Shown in pieces: positions 11,302 through 22,330 of a DNA stretch of 64,000 nucleotides; position 1 is the stretch's first letter, and each line of letters opens with the position of its first letter. The notes below the pieces were generated by a model that searched no databases, was not told the origin of the DNA, and was given only the letters and a program-made list of their open reading frames with translations. Made by a program: the position numbers and the translations under genes. Source of the stretch: Auricularia sp. M13 (taxonomy: Eukaryota; Basidiomycota; Agaricomycetes; Auriculariales; Auriculariaceae); assembly GCA_037042915.1 (NCBI GenBank), contig CM073198.1:1054001-1118000 (forward strand). Direction: 5' to 3'.

Positions 11302-11710
11302 ATGTGGGACTAGGGAATGACAGAACTAGGCACAGACGCTCCAGTCCGCTATTTGTAGGCGGACAACAGTTCGGGAACTGTCTATGTTTATCCTCGGCTG
11401 GACCGCGGGGTCCCTTCGGCTGAGTCATCGTTGAAACAATGCACGCTGGCATTACGCTCCGATGTCGCGATGTACGCTGTCTCACAGGGATGCGACGAAC
11501 GTGGCACGCAAGTCGATGTGCATAGAGAGTTGGATAAATGGAGCATCCTTTTCCTTGCTACAACCTGAGCACCAGTACTGTCGCGTCAAAAGGGCCCTTT
11601 ATCCAATCGTGGGCGGGGTGCGTAAGAATCGTGAAGAGAGGTGCGCAACTTGTTTATGAACTCATCACCATATTGACGTGGCTGACCAATGAGCCCGTCG
11701 GCAGTCGATA
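11302..11710. other. Intergenic between SDR gene and transposon
   Basis: About 410 bp; presumed promoter of the SDR gene. No coding signal and no clear repeat seen. Confidence 0.5.
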
Positions 11711-12078
11711 TACCGTAGTCCCCCGGGTAATGAACGCTTTTGAACTCCCGGTTCAGCCGCTTCCTCTCCCCCTTCCGGACCTGCACCATCGTAATCAGGG
11801 ACATCGATTAAGGGGGGGTACACATAAATTTGAGGTTACTCAAGGGAGTCTAGAGGTCAGGATGGTTTCCACCACGTAGTGAACGCTTTCCGACGGCTGT
11901 GACCCGAATGTGACAGCTTCCGCCCGGATCGGCCGAAGCTCGGTGCCCATCTTGTGTGCAGTGGCCGTCGACGTCGAACGAGGCACTCGTCCACAGCGTG
12001 TCTAGAGGAGCATTTGCTCACACATTTCTATCATAACCAGGCAATTGGACTGAAATTACTATGGACTATTGTAGGTAC

Positions 12079-12156
12079 AGAACTACTGCTACAAAGTGTA
12101 CGGATGTATGTGCTACTGCTACAGAGTGTACAGACATATGTGCTACTGCTACAAAT
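12079..12156 (+). repeat. 30-bp tandem repeat
   Basis: Between two and three copies of a 30-bp unit containing CTACTGCTACA and AGTGTAC; the CTACTGCT block recurs at 12083, 12113 and 12143. It lies inside the pogo element, just beyond the original end of the transposase gene. Confidence 0.75.
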
Positions 12157-12265
12157 GATTCAGGTGCTCAATTATGAAGATGGATAGTGGTGATAACGAG
12201 GGGGATATTGATTATATGAATGGGAAGATGTGGATGGTCCTGGCTGGGGTTCGTGAGAGTGTGTA

Positions 12266-13164
12266 CTGTAAAGCTAATAATTATTACCGCGTCACGCGTC
12301 ACGGAGGACGCACGGTCCGGTAATAAACGCATTTTGTAGCATGTCACGGGCTGCTCAAGGTAATAGGATGTCACAATCTTGCAAGGACCGGTTTCTCATT
12401 TGTGACCTCCGGGAGCGCGCCTTCGGCGCGCAAGACATATGATTACATAAAGTGGATCTCTCACACGGTATGTTGCAAATCGGAGTGGTTAGCACCTTAA
12501 TTCTCGATAAATCACCTGATGAGAGCATTAGGGACCTGATAAAGTCTGGAAACCAGACAATCCGGTCCAAGATCTCGCCTACCTGGTCAAATGTTGCACT
12601 GCTTGTCCTTTCCTGGTGAGAAACACCGATAAGATATTCATTTTTTCTCCAGACATATGAACTTGGTCACGCGTCACGGGAGGCCCAAGGTAATGTTTCC
12701 GCCGTGTCACGGTCCAGAGGGCCCGGTAATAATTATTAGCTTTACAGTAATCGTGTTTTGTAGCATGTCACGGGCTGCTCAAGGTAATAAGATGTCACGC
12801 CGTTCGAAGGCCCAATTGCTCAGTTATTACCGTCGGGAGCGGCGCGCCTTCGGCGCGCATGATATAGGATTACATGAAGGGGGGTTTTACATAGTATGTC
12901 TCAAATTAGAGCAATTAGTGCCTTATTTCTCGATGAATTACCTGGTTGAAGCGTTGGGGAACCTGGAAAGGTCCAGAAATCAAATAATCCGGCACAACAT
13001 TGTCCAATTGGGCCACTGCATGTCCTCCTGGTGAGAAATACCAGTACACCTATCAGTTATTTTTGTCAGTCATATGGCCATGGTCACGTGTCACGGGAGA
13101 CCCAAGGTAATGTCTCCGACGTGTCACGGTACAGAGGCCCCGGTAATAATTATTAGCTTTACAG
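12266..13164. mobile_element. Tandem-dimer MITE inserted in the transposase gene
   Basis: The ends read CTGTAAAGCTAATAATTATT and its inverse, flanked by TA on both sides (12264-12265 and 13165-13166). The same right-hand terminus also occurs internally at 12729-12747, so the element is a head-to-tail dimer of two units of about 420 bp, roughly three-quarters identical (12321-12749 and 12750-13166). Each unit has a conserved GC hairpin (GCGCGCCTTCGGCGCGC) and several TCACG(C/T)GTCACGG blocks. It has no coding capacity. TA target sites suggest mobilisation by a Tc1/mariner-type transposase, though its termini differ from those of the host element. Confidence 0.8.
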
Positions 13165-16100
13165 TATGCGTTGAAATGGGAAAATGCGGAGGAGTCCAAT
13201 GGGCCAGGGATGGGGAATCGGGTGGCCAGAACTGGGTGTGTGGGTGATTAGGGGCGGGCGGCGCATATTGTAACGGCAGTGTGTAGGGGTGGGGAGGCAA
13301 TGGAGGGTAAAACGGTGGTGCATCCGTTGTGTAACGAGCTGGAACGATAGCACTGGGAGCCGGGCCTGTCTGGGAATGCGCAGCGGGCATGGGATCCGAG
13401 CCGCTCGGACCTGAAGCAGAGCGCGGAAAAGTGGGATGCGACGCGTGCGGAAGGATGCGTGCCGCTATATTTGCCGTGCTCGAGGGACCAGGTCCGGCAA
13501 CCGCCTCATTCGCTCTGTCAGCAGTGGCACTGGCGCGACGGGGAGCTGAGCCTTGTGAGCACATGTCACCGGTGCAGACAAATTGGTGTGCTCACCTGCA
13601 GCCTCTTGTGACGCCGCGGCAGCAGCTGCACGACCCGCAGCAGCTCCGCTGCCCTGTTCTCGAACAGCCGCTGGACGTTCAAACCGCCACAGCTGCTCGT
13701 AGCGCGGCTCTTCCTTCTTCGCTGAATTGGCCGCAAAGAAGGCGCCGATGCGCTCGTAAAGCGACACCTTCGTTGCTTTGTCAGGGACACCGGCCCCGGA
13801 GTCTTCAGCTAGCAACAGCAGCTCGTCCTTGCTCTTGCTCATGTACTTGTCCCACCGTCCCGTGAAGATATGGTTGTCGTCCTTGATGATTCGAAGCCGT
13901 GCCAGGCGTGCCGCGTCCTTCTTCGCGTCCTTGGCGTCCTTCTCCGCCTGCTGCTGCTGCTTGCGTGCGCGGTTGTCCTCGGCTTTCTTCTTGACGTGCT
14001 CGCGCATCTGGGGCGCAGTTAACGCACCCATCTTGACAGACATGACCGAGCTGCCCTCGTCGGCCGACTTTCGTGCTCGCTTTGCACGTGCATCTTCGTG
14101 GACCTTTCGAGCTTCGGCGTTCTCGAAGTACATCAGTGTATTGTGCGCGTTGGATGCACTCTGCTGAGCCTCGAGAAACTGAATCTGCTTTTGAAGCTGC
14201 TCGATTTGCGCATCCTTCGCGGCGAGTGGATCGAGCTCGTCATCCGAGTCTGGAGAGGGAATTGCAGCGATACGGGTGGAACGTGTGGTGTACGGATGGT
14301 TCGTGCGCCGCCGTGTTGCAGTCGATGAGGAGCTGTGGCTTGTGGAGCGGGATACAGAAGTGCGCGGTGGACGGGGACCAAGCGGCTGCGAGTGCGGAAA
14401 TCCGGCGACAAAGGGCGTGAACGGCGGCACAGGTGGAGGAAGTGGTGGAAGCGGCGCTTTGGCGGGTCGAGAGGGTCGAGGATCTTCAGCGACGCCTGGA
14501 TCAGCGCCTTCATTGCCGCTGGCAGGTTGACTAGGGTGTGCTGCCGGTGCAGACGGGTCGTCATGTGCATCTGCAGGCGGCGCAAGACTGCTGGGAAACG
14601 AGGCGGTAGAGTCTGCAACAGCAGAGCTGGCAGGCTCTGCATGTAAAGGCGCGGTTGCGTCTGTAGCGACAGTGGCCGAAGTGTCGAGCACAGTGTGTGG
14701 GCTCGGTGGACGAGATGACAGGAGCACGACATCATCGTCATCCGATATGTCAAAGGCGAGCGCTGCGTCGTAGTCGAAGTCTTCGTCAAAGTCGTCCAGC
14801 TGAGCAAATGGAACTGGGTCTGCGGTCGGGGAAGAAGCTCGAATAGCGACATCGAGCTCCGACTCGTCCACATCATCATCAGAGCAGACATCCATGGCCT
14901 CGATGGCCGGGGAAGTAAATCGGGCAGTAACTGGGGAGGATGGAACAAGTTCCGTCGATGCGAGGAAGTCGTCGGGGACCACAGGCGTGGGCGAATAGTT
15001 GTTGCTCGGCGCAAAGTCGGCGTCAGTGAAGACGCTGGCATCGATTGGCCAGAGACTGCTGCGACGCCACGCGTTTTTTATGATATCGGGGGTGAACGCA
15101 TTGGGCCGGACCGACATGTACGCTTCGATGAAGGTGGAACGGGAAATGGGGTTGAGCGTCTTCGAGCGTGCAACTGCGAGTTCGCGCAGCGGCCCCTGGA
15201 TGTGGTTGAATATCCCAACGTCCAAGGGCTGCATCTTATGTGTGGTCTTCGGGAACAGCACATAGATAATGACATTATTATCGCACGCATGCTCGAGAAC
15301 TTCATCGGTCAAGTGAGAACCATGCCCGTCGAAGATGGCCACGATGGGCTTGCCGGACTTGTTCCTCGCGGTAGCCAGTGGAACAAAGTGCCGAGTGAAG
15401 TACTCATAGAAGAACTCGTTGGTTGTCCAGCCATTTGCAGTTGCCGCGACGCTGAGAATGAGTTAGCTTCTGCTGCAAGATGACCACAATGGCTTACAGT
15501 CCGATTTTGTCCGCATATGGCGAGTCCTCTGCCCACCATCTCCCCAGGTTCCCAGGCTTTAACATGAAGCAAGGTGGAATGCAGTCGGAACCATCTGCAC
15601 ACACAGTCTCCATGACTGACACTAGCTCCAGATTGTCGCCTCGAAGAATGTACTGCGTCGCCCACACCGTAGATAAACTTCTTCTTGAGGGCCTTTCTTC
15701 CACCTCCCATTTGACCGCCCACCTCGTCTCCGTTGTACAGATTCTCGATAGGGATACCGTACTCTTCGCAGAGCTCCCGGAGTCCACGGTGGGTCTCGAG
15801 AACGGTCTCCATTGTAAAGTTCTTGGCCCGCTTGGGATCCAGCGCGTAGGCACGAGCTTTGCGAATCGTCTCCTTGTGGCGCTTTATGAATCTATCAGCC
15901 CAGTTCTTCCCAGGTGCATAGCCAAGGATGTTGCATGCGCGGGCGAAGACATCGGCAGCATGCAACGGGCGACCAAGGAGACCTCGCTGCACAATCCACG
16001 ACACCAGAGCCTTTTCCTGCGGGGCAGTGAGCAGCTGCTGCTTCTGCCGGGCCTCCTTGCGCGAAGTGCACGTCTTTTGATAGCGTCTGGTCAACGTAGG

Positions 16101-16229
16101 GCGAGACACAAGCGGGAACGCGTCGCTAATGCCGGTGAAGTTGGGCTTTTTGCCCTGGGCAGCTGCCTCTTCGCAGAGCAGGAGTGCCTGCGCGATCTGC
16201 TGCTCCCTGTCATCCTTTGGCCTAGCCAT
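13124..16229 (-). pseudogene. CENP-B/pogo-type transposase, disrupted
   Basis: Starts MARPKDDREQQIAQALL, a psq-type helix-turn-helix, followed by a CENP-B-type helix-turn-helix. The DDE catalytic residues lie in YNGDEVGG, AIFDGHGSHL and KMQPLDVGIF. A canonical intron (GTAAGCC...CTCAG, about 15458-15502) joins the first catalytic part to the second, and another intron near 13565-13609 leads to a Pro-rich tail. The long C-terminal region is acidic and then coiled-coil, typical of Agaricomycete copies. The frame shifts by one base near 15655, inside the DDE domain (FIYGVGDA, then QYILRGDNLELV one frame over). In addition the MITE interrupts the last exon: the present stop at 13124 lies in MITE sequence, and the same reading frame resumes beyond it and reaches TAA at 12172. 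Unlikely to be active. Confidence 0.8.
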
Positions 16230-16691
16230 GGATGAGCAGACAGCTGCCCAGGTGATTGACTTTTGGTGCGAGGGAAGTCGAAGTTCGGCGGAACTTTGAC
16301 CGAGCTTGCTTCCGATGTTGCGGGCACCCGAGCTGTCACACTGCTCACTGGAAACTCTGGGAGAGCCATAGGCAAGATCTTTGTATGATGAGAATTGCTT
16401 AATGCTGTATTTGAAACAATCCTACAAAGTTTAGGGCAGTGAGAGAGGTCCAGACAAGTAGCTATGGTCTAGGCAATCTAGATACAGCAGCATTCCTGCA
16501 TGTGCGCACACTCCTGCAACCATCGACGGAGTATTCTGCCTTCGGTCAAGCCATAGATAGTTAATAGATCGGTATATGCTGTTGCCCAGAACGTCTCGAC
16601 CTTGCACGAGAATTATTCGTGCCTCAGGAAGCCGAAAATAGCGAAACGTTCACTACGTGGTGGACCGCTCATTACCGGGTGGAGTACGGTA

Positions 16692-17159
16692 GCAATGCGC
16701 AATATAACTGAATCTCAATGAGCCCGGTGAGAAGTATCAAACCCTGAGACGTATGAGAAACCAAATATTAGCATGCACCTTGCATTCTGAAGTTGATCTA
16801 AAGTTCAATGGATCTGAAGATCTGAATCCTCTCTCGATGCAACTTGGTTCCGCGGGATGGGTTAAGTTGTGCGTCGTGCGTCACGTGCGCCAAGCCAGTT
16901 GTATATTCAACGCTGAGCCAGACATTTGACACTGCTCTCGAAGCTGACTTCGAGGCAATGGAAACATTTCACTTGTCATTAAGCACTGACTAGCGTGCCT
17001 ACTATTCCGTTAGAATGAGCACAGAGTTTCATCACGCTACGAGACGAACCATTGAGAGCTTGCGCGCACGTGGCAATGGCGCCGTTCACCACAGTCGCGG
17101 ACAGGAGTTGGGCCTGAGCGGCAAACATAGCAGGGTCTTGGCCCTGTTTCGCTGTTGAT
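16692..17159. other. Intergenic between transposon and cyclase gene
   Basis: About 470 bp, the 3' flank of the cyclase gene. No coding sequence or repeat recognised. Confidence 0.5.
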
Positions 17160-18693
17160 TCAGTGAACGAATACACTGCGCGACAGACGACCCACCAAAT
17201 CGCCGAAATCGACGTAAGCCTCGACGCCGGCCCCTCCACCAAAGTTGTCCCTCACGTGCATCTTGTGGATGCGGAGCGCGGTGTTCAGCTCTTCAAGCGA
17301 CGCGTCGTTGATGAAGTGCGTCTGGCCGATCGGACGCGGTACGACGAAGCGCTGCTTGCCGTCGCGTGTCTGCAGGATAGCCGTCGTGCCCTTCAGAAGG
17401 AGTGCTTCGTCGAAGAGGTCGTGATCCAGAGAGAGCCCGACGCGGTGCATCAGTCGAAGCACCTCATCGTGCTCGCCCTTGGTGATGTAGCCACGCAGCC
17501 AGGCGAGCGTAGTCGAGAACGCCATGTCGATGTTGATGGCGTGTCCGTGCCGCAGCGGGATTGCAGGCGTGAGCTCCAGTGTGGGAGACCAGGTATGGCC
17601 GAACGCGATGACACGGTCGAGTCCGATCTCATGTAAGTTTGGGCTCTCGAGCTCGAGCATGACCTTGATCCCTCTATAGCAGATCTCATCCGCGGCGGCG
17701 CGCACCTCCGTGGAAGCGCCGGGGATCCGACCGAACCGCGTCTCAATGAGCTGCTCGCCGTACTTCTCCAGCAGACGCCAGATGGTGATGTCGCCGACGG
17801 AGGAGATCTTGATCAACTCCGCAAAGCCATTGCGGACCTGACCAACTGTGGCGCAGTTGTACGCAAGTCCCGCTCTCAACGCCTTGCGCACTCACCTGGC
17901 AGCGTAGTGAGCTTGGTGAAGTCGAGGAAGGTAACGATTGGCGCATGATAAGCTATGATCATGTGAGCAGATGCGTTGCTCTTGAACAGCCCCGCTCGTA
18001 CCTCCCAAACGATTCTTCAGCTTGCCGTGGTTGATCCCGACCTTAATGGAAACGGAAGCGTCGATGAGTCCAATGAGAGTCGTAGGTATACGACTAAGAG
18101 GCAGATTAGGGTACACGCTATTTAAGTGGAAGAGGAGCTCACATGAAGTTCGTCGAGCGTCGGTACGAGGCGCAGGCGTACCCGCAGACATCTGTAACAA
18201 GGCCTCCACCGAGCGCCAGCACGGGCTCCTTGCGAATGAGTCCGAATTCGTTGAAGGCGTCGACAAGAGACAGCATGGTCTTCATCGTCTGCGATGTAGA
18301 GTTAAAACCCAAGCGTGGGCGATGTGAAAAAATGCCTCACCTTGTTCGTCTCTCCGCCAGGCATGACATGAATATGGAGAGAAATCCCCTTAGCCTCGAA
18401 GTAAGCGCGTGCCTGGGCGCCGTAGATGCCGTTGACTATGGCATCTGTTATGAGGAGGCAACGCTTCCAGGGGCGGTACAGTTCCGCGAGCTATCGAAAA
18501 CATGTTGGCAACCTTCTCATCTGAGATTCTGAGGGGCGCTCACTTCCTCATTGGCCATGCTGAAGATATCGTCGACCATGACGAACTGGTAATGGAGTCG
18601 TTCCGAGCCCGAAACGACGAAGCCATTCTTCGTCTCGACGACGGTGGCCGACATGTCGCTGCCGTCTATTTTGCCATTTGGGGGCGCGTTCAT
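17160..18693 (-). CDS. Sugar-phosphate cyclase, demethyl-4-deoxygadusol synthase type
   Basis: A 426-aa protein from six exons: 18544-18693, 18341-18490, 18143-18288, 18002-18093, 17896-17952 and 17160-17845 (427 codons). It has the dehydroquinate-synthase fold signatures: [20 protein letters not shown] (NAD site), [44 protein letters not shown] (metal-binding Glu), AFGHTWSP and [12 protein letters not shown] (metal-binding His). The KLKNRLGAYHAP and [10 protein letters not shown] forms match DDGS/EEVS rather than dehydroquinate synthase. DDGS converts sedoheptulose 7-phosphate to 2-demethyl-4-deoxygadusol, the first step of mycosporine synthesis; an O-methyltransferase and ATP-grasp ligase next door support that choice over EEVS. 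The start at 18693 is the least certain part; an ATG 13 codons later is also possible. Confidence 0.85.
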
Positions 18694-19654
18694 GAAGAAA
18701 ATCTCTGAGATCGGAGGGGTCCTGGCAAGTCCGAGTGGGACAGGATGCTGGTAAAAGTACTGGAATGGCAGCGTTGTCGCGCCATGGTTTCGACGTTGGC
18801 TTGACGTCCCGACGTGCGGATGGAGATCGTGACAGCGCCACAACGTACAATGCAGAGTGCCCAGAGGTCTCGAGCGTCATGATCGCTGGAAGAGGCTCCA
18901 AGCAGCATATCCAGAAAACACACTTAAAATATGTAGGTGAATGACCAAGTCTGCGCAGTAAATCCGCAACTCAGTGTAAATCTTGCAGCGACAGGAGCAT
19001 ACGCAGCTTACCGTTGCCATCTTATGCAAGCAGAGCGCGGTTGAGTGAAATGGTACGTGGCGGTTGTGAAGAGCACTCCAATCAGAGTCCAGAAGTCAAT
19101 ATGAGATCGACCGCCATGCTTCAAGCGCCTGTTCCACGAGCGCAGACTTGCTTCGACCAGCACAAAAGGATACCCAGCCCGAGATCCGTACTGTAGCCCT
19201 GATAAGAAGCAATCCAAATGAATATGACGCGATTCTAGCAGAACATTTGACACGGCGCAGACAAGAGTCAGTCGTGAAGGAACAGTAGGAGAAGCTTGGA
19301 GACGATGAGAATCACTGCCATTTCCATGAGGCCACGAGGACGACTAACAAGGCGACATATTGCCAGGAACGTTGTCAATAAAGGCGAGAAGACAGCAGGG
19401 CAATGAGAAGCCACGAGTCAATACAAAGTCAAAGAAACCGATTTCCGGGCGCTGCGTGCCTTCCCTCGAGCAATATGGGAAGTGCCCGAGAAAGACCTCT
19501 TCGTCACGCTGGACGTTCGCCACCGCTCCCGGTGAGGAAAGCCGTACACTGAGCTGATCACCAAGATGCACAAGAAGCCACGACTCGACGCCAGACACAC
19601 GCACGTTCTCGCACAATATAGCCTAAGACGGCACAGACCATGGCCAAGAAAGAG
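18694..19654. other. Intergenic between cyclase and ATP-grasp genes
   Basis: About 960 bp, presumed promoter of the cyclase gene plus the 3' region of the ATP-grasp gene. A 90-codon minus-strand open frame at 19344-19616 lacks recognisable motifs. I see no further exon of either neighbour. Confidence 0.45.
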
Positions 19655-21221
19655 TTACGCAAGGAAGAAGAACCGGCTCGTCGACACGTTGACCCTGCTC
19701 CAGCCTTTCAGTCCGCGAGTCGCGAGAAGCCACGGCCAATGGACATGCGCGAGCGCGAACCACGGCCACGGATCGTCCACGTCCCATTGGGCGTCGCGCG
19801 CATCGCGGTCCAGTAGCAAATGCAGCGTGCTCTGGCCGGAACCGGGGGACCACGACAGGTCTTCACGTTGGCCTTGACGGGCAAGCGCCGGGTGCAGCCA
19901 GGACGGAAGGACGTGCTGCGCGAGCGCGTACGGCAGCGAGTGTGCGAGCCAAATGTGCGCTGGCTCGTCGTCGCGCGGCCGAACGACGTCCTTGAGCTCC
20001 TGCGTGACATAGGCATCCGCGTAGGCGCGCCCAACGCTGGCAAAGAGCGTGACGGCGGAATGAGCACGCTGCGCAAACGGTCATTGTCAGATTAGGGCCG
20101 GCACACGCTGGGAAAGAGCTCACCGGGTTGCACTCTATGGGGTACAGGACACCCTCCTCCTCTTCGTAGATGAAATCGAAGCTGAAGTGGCCCGTCATGC
20201 GCTCAACATCATCGCCAACTGCTCCCGCCCAACGCTGCAAGAGGTCACGCGTCCACTGCTCAGCGAGCGCGCTAAGATGCTCTCCGTCCGGCCAAGCAGT
20301 GCGCACGTCCGCGTAGCGCATAATAAGGTCGCTGCCGGGGCAGCAGACGAACGCGCGTAGCTGGCCCGCGCGGACCACCGCGTGCGAGCAGACCTCGCGC
20401 CCGCGCACGAAGCGCTGCAGAACGTACGGCGCGTTCTCTCTGAGTGGCACGTGCAGCCGTTCGAGGTGCCGCCGCGTCGCATCGCGCGAGGCGAGCGGAA
20501 GAAGCACCTGATCCGCGCGGCCAATATCGTCGTCGCCGAAGCGCACGGCCTTGAGAACATACTGCTGTCCGCGTCCTTCCGCACTGTATAGGAAGTCGAC
20601 GGCTTGGTCGACAGAGGTGACGAGCTTGGAGAACGGGACGGTCATGCCCAACCGCGCGCAGAGCGCCATGAAGCGGTCCTTCTCGTGCAGCGTCCGCGTC
20701 ATCTGCTCGGTCGGGATCCATGCTTTGACGCGCGAGCCAGCCTCACGCAGACGATCTGCCACGCGCGCGTCGTCGAGTGTAGCGCCGCCTGTCGAACACG
20801 GGACGAACAGCGTGACTTTCTCCGCCTGGATGAGAGCGAGCAGCGCGTCTTGGTACGTTTTCGAGTCCTGGTCCGCGTCTGGCACGGCGCGGAACACTTC
20901 AACCGCACCGGAGAACCGCGCAGGGCAGAATGTGGCGTAGGAGGCCTCTTCGACGAGGACAACGCGGTGGCCGGCGCGCGCGAAGGCTCGCGCGAGGACG
21001 AGCGCCTTGGACGCGCGCCCTCCGTTGATGAGCACAGTGTGATGCCAGGGCTTCCTCTGGCCTCGGCGCTGCAACAGCAGGGTACCGCACACATGCGACT
21101 GGAGCCATGTGACGAGGGTGACGACGAACGACAGCGGGCACAGCGCGAGCGAGAGCTGAATGCAGAGCAGCGTGACGAGTAGACTCTGCGCGCGCGTTGG
21201 CGGCCTCGACGAACTGGGCAT
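19655..21221 (-). CDS. ATP-grasp ligase of mycosporine synthesis
   Basis: A 503-aa protein, exons 20124-21221 and 19655-20068. After an N-terminal hydrophobic segment (about residues 13-40, a likely membrane anchor) comes a pre-ATP-grasp domain (INGGRASKALVLARAFA), then the ATP-grasp fold: YVLKAVRFGDDDI, YVLQRFVRGREVCSHAVV and, across the intron, SFDFIYEEEE...YPIECNPRAHSA with the metal-binding Glu and Asn. In mycosporine pathways an ATP-grasp enzyme activates 4-deoxygadusol with ATP and joins an amino acid, usually glycine. The family call rests on motifs, the pathway call on the neighbours. It diverges from the methyltransferase gene with only 194 bp between the two ATGs. Confidence 0.8.
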
Positions 21222-21415
21222 GGCGTTCAGGGTTGAGCAGAACCGAGCGGGCTGGTACTGCAGGCGACGACCGGATCCTCGCTCAACTGTCGATTGCGGG
21301 ACTCGGACCGTGACAGCTGCACGACGCCGATGACAGCGCTGGCGTGGTCTGCGCTTTTCTGTGATGTACTCGCGCGTGGGGGCGGCACGCAAGGTTCAAT
21401 TCCATCCCAACCACC
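21222..21415. promoter_or_regulatory. Shared bidirectional promoter, ligase and methyltransferase
   Basis: The 194 bp between the divergent ATGs of the ATP-grasp and O-methyltransferase genes must carry both promoters, a common arrangement in fungal gene clusters. I see no TATA box; the sequence is GC-rich. The methyltransferase ATG sits in a strong context (CACCATGG). Confidence 0.6.
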
Positions 21416-22330
21416 ATGGCGCAGCTTCCCGCAGGATGGCTGGGCGACACGCCGCTGGACCGCGTCAGCATCCTCCTCGCGCGCCTAGAGTCGACACTGA
21501 ATTCGCCAACCGCCGCCCGCGAGGAAGCCCTGAAGCTGCTAGGAGAGGCACGCGCGGTCGTGGACGGCCTCGAGGGCTACATGGCCGAGCATTCGACGCC
21601 ATACCCAGCCATTCTGGACGAGATGATGCGCGCCGCGGACGCCAAAGACTGGGCTGCCGTCGGCAGCGACATCGCGCTGGCCGCGAACATGTGTTCTGGC
21701 GGATACGAGGCCAGCGTCCTGTGTATGCTGGCCAAGATCTGCAGCGCGCGGCGAGTCCTCGAGATCGGCATGTTCGTCGGGACGACGACCGTTGCGCTCG
21801 CGATGCTGCCTGAAGTCGACAAGGTCGTCGCGCTCGAATACGAGTCGTGCTTGCTCCAATTCGCCGCGCCATTCTTCGAGCGCGCTGGTGTACGAGACAA
21901 GATTGACGTCCGCATCGGGCCCGCAAACGACAGCTTGAAGGTTCTCGGTGACGAGGGCAACAAGTTCGACATGGTACGTCTAGTAGAAGCACATTCGCGC
22001 GGCTGTTGACCCTGATAAATATTTGTTAGATATTTATTGACGCTGATAAGGGCGGTTATCCTGCCTACTTCACAGCCATCCTGGACCTGGGTTTATTGGC
22101 ACCCAAGGGCATCATCGCCCTCGACAATACACTGTATAAGGTTCGTCCGGCAGGCGTTATGGAGGAGTCAGCTGAAGTGGAGTCAGGGAACACCCTACGC
22201 GCCTCATGATACGTTCGAAGATGGTGTCAAGGCCATGCACGAAGTAAACCAGCTCATAAGAGCAGATGAACGGGTCGAAGTCGTGATACTGCCTCTGCGC
22301 GACGGTGTAACTATAGCTCGACTTCGATAG
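21416..22330 (+). CDS. SAM-dependent O-methyltransferase of mycosporine synthesis
   Basis: A 270-aa class I methyltransferase, exons 21416-21973, 22030-22140 and 22187-22330. The SAM-binding core reads RRVLEIGMFVGTTTVALAML, followed by VVALEYE; MIFIDADKGGY carries the metal-binding Asp motif and ALDNTLYKG the second metal ligand, as in caffeoyl-CoA-like O-methyltransferases. The C-terminus has VILPLRDGVTIAR, the typical end of this family. Beside a DDGS-type cyclase it most likely methylates 2-demethyl-4-deoxygadusol to 4-deoxygadusol. In many ascomycetes and cyanobacteria this enzyme also sits next to or is fused to the cyclase; here it is separate and on the opposite strand. Confidence 0.85.

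Larger units (their letters stand above)
11713..16689. mobile_element. Pogo/Tc1-mariner-type DNA transposon
   Basis: Element of about 5.0 kb. The left end (CCGTAGTCCCCCGGGTAATG...) and the reverse complement of the right end (CCGTACTCCACCCGGTAATG...) match at 21 of 26 positions, and both are flanked by TA (11711-11712 and 16690-16691), the usual Tc1/mariner target. A second shared block, CCACCACGTAGTGAACG, lies inside each end (11870-11886 and, inverted, about 16649-16664). The interior holds a minus-strand CENP-B/pogo transposase. The element itself was hit by a MITE (12266-13164). Confidence 0.85.

Noticed and set aside
13465-15342. 625-codon frame as a separate host gene
   Set aside because: It starts inside the transposase DDE domain; a canonical intron joins it to the upstream helix-turn-helix part, so it is the C-terminal portion of the transposase.
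19344-19616. 90-codon frame between the cyclase and ligase genes, considered as an extra pathway gene
   Set aside because: No family resemblance, and it lies in the expected non-coding flank; the ATP-grasp reading frame ends before it at 19655.
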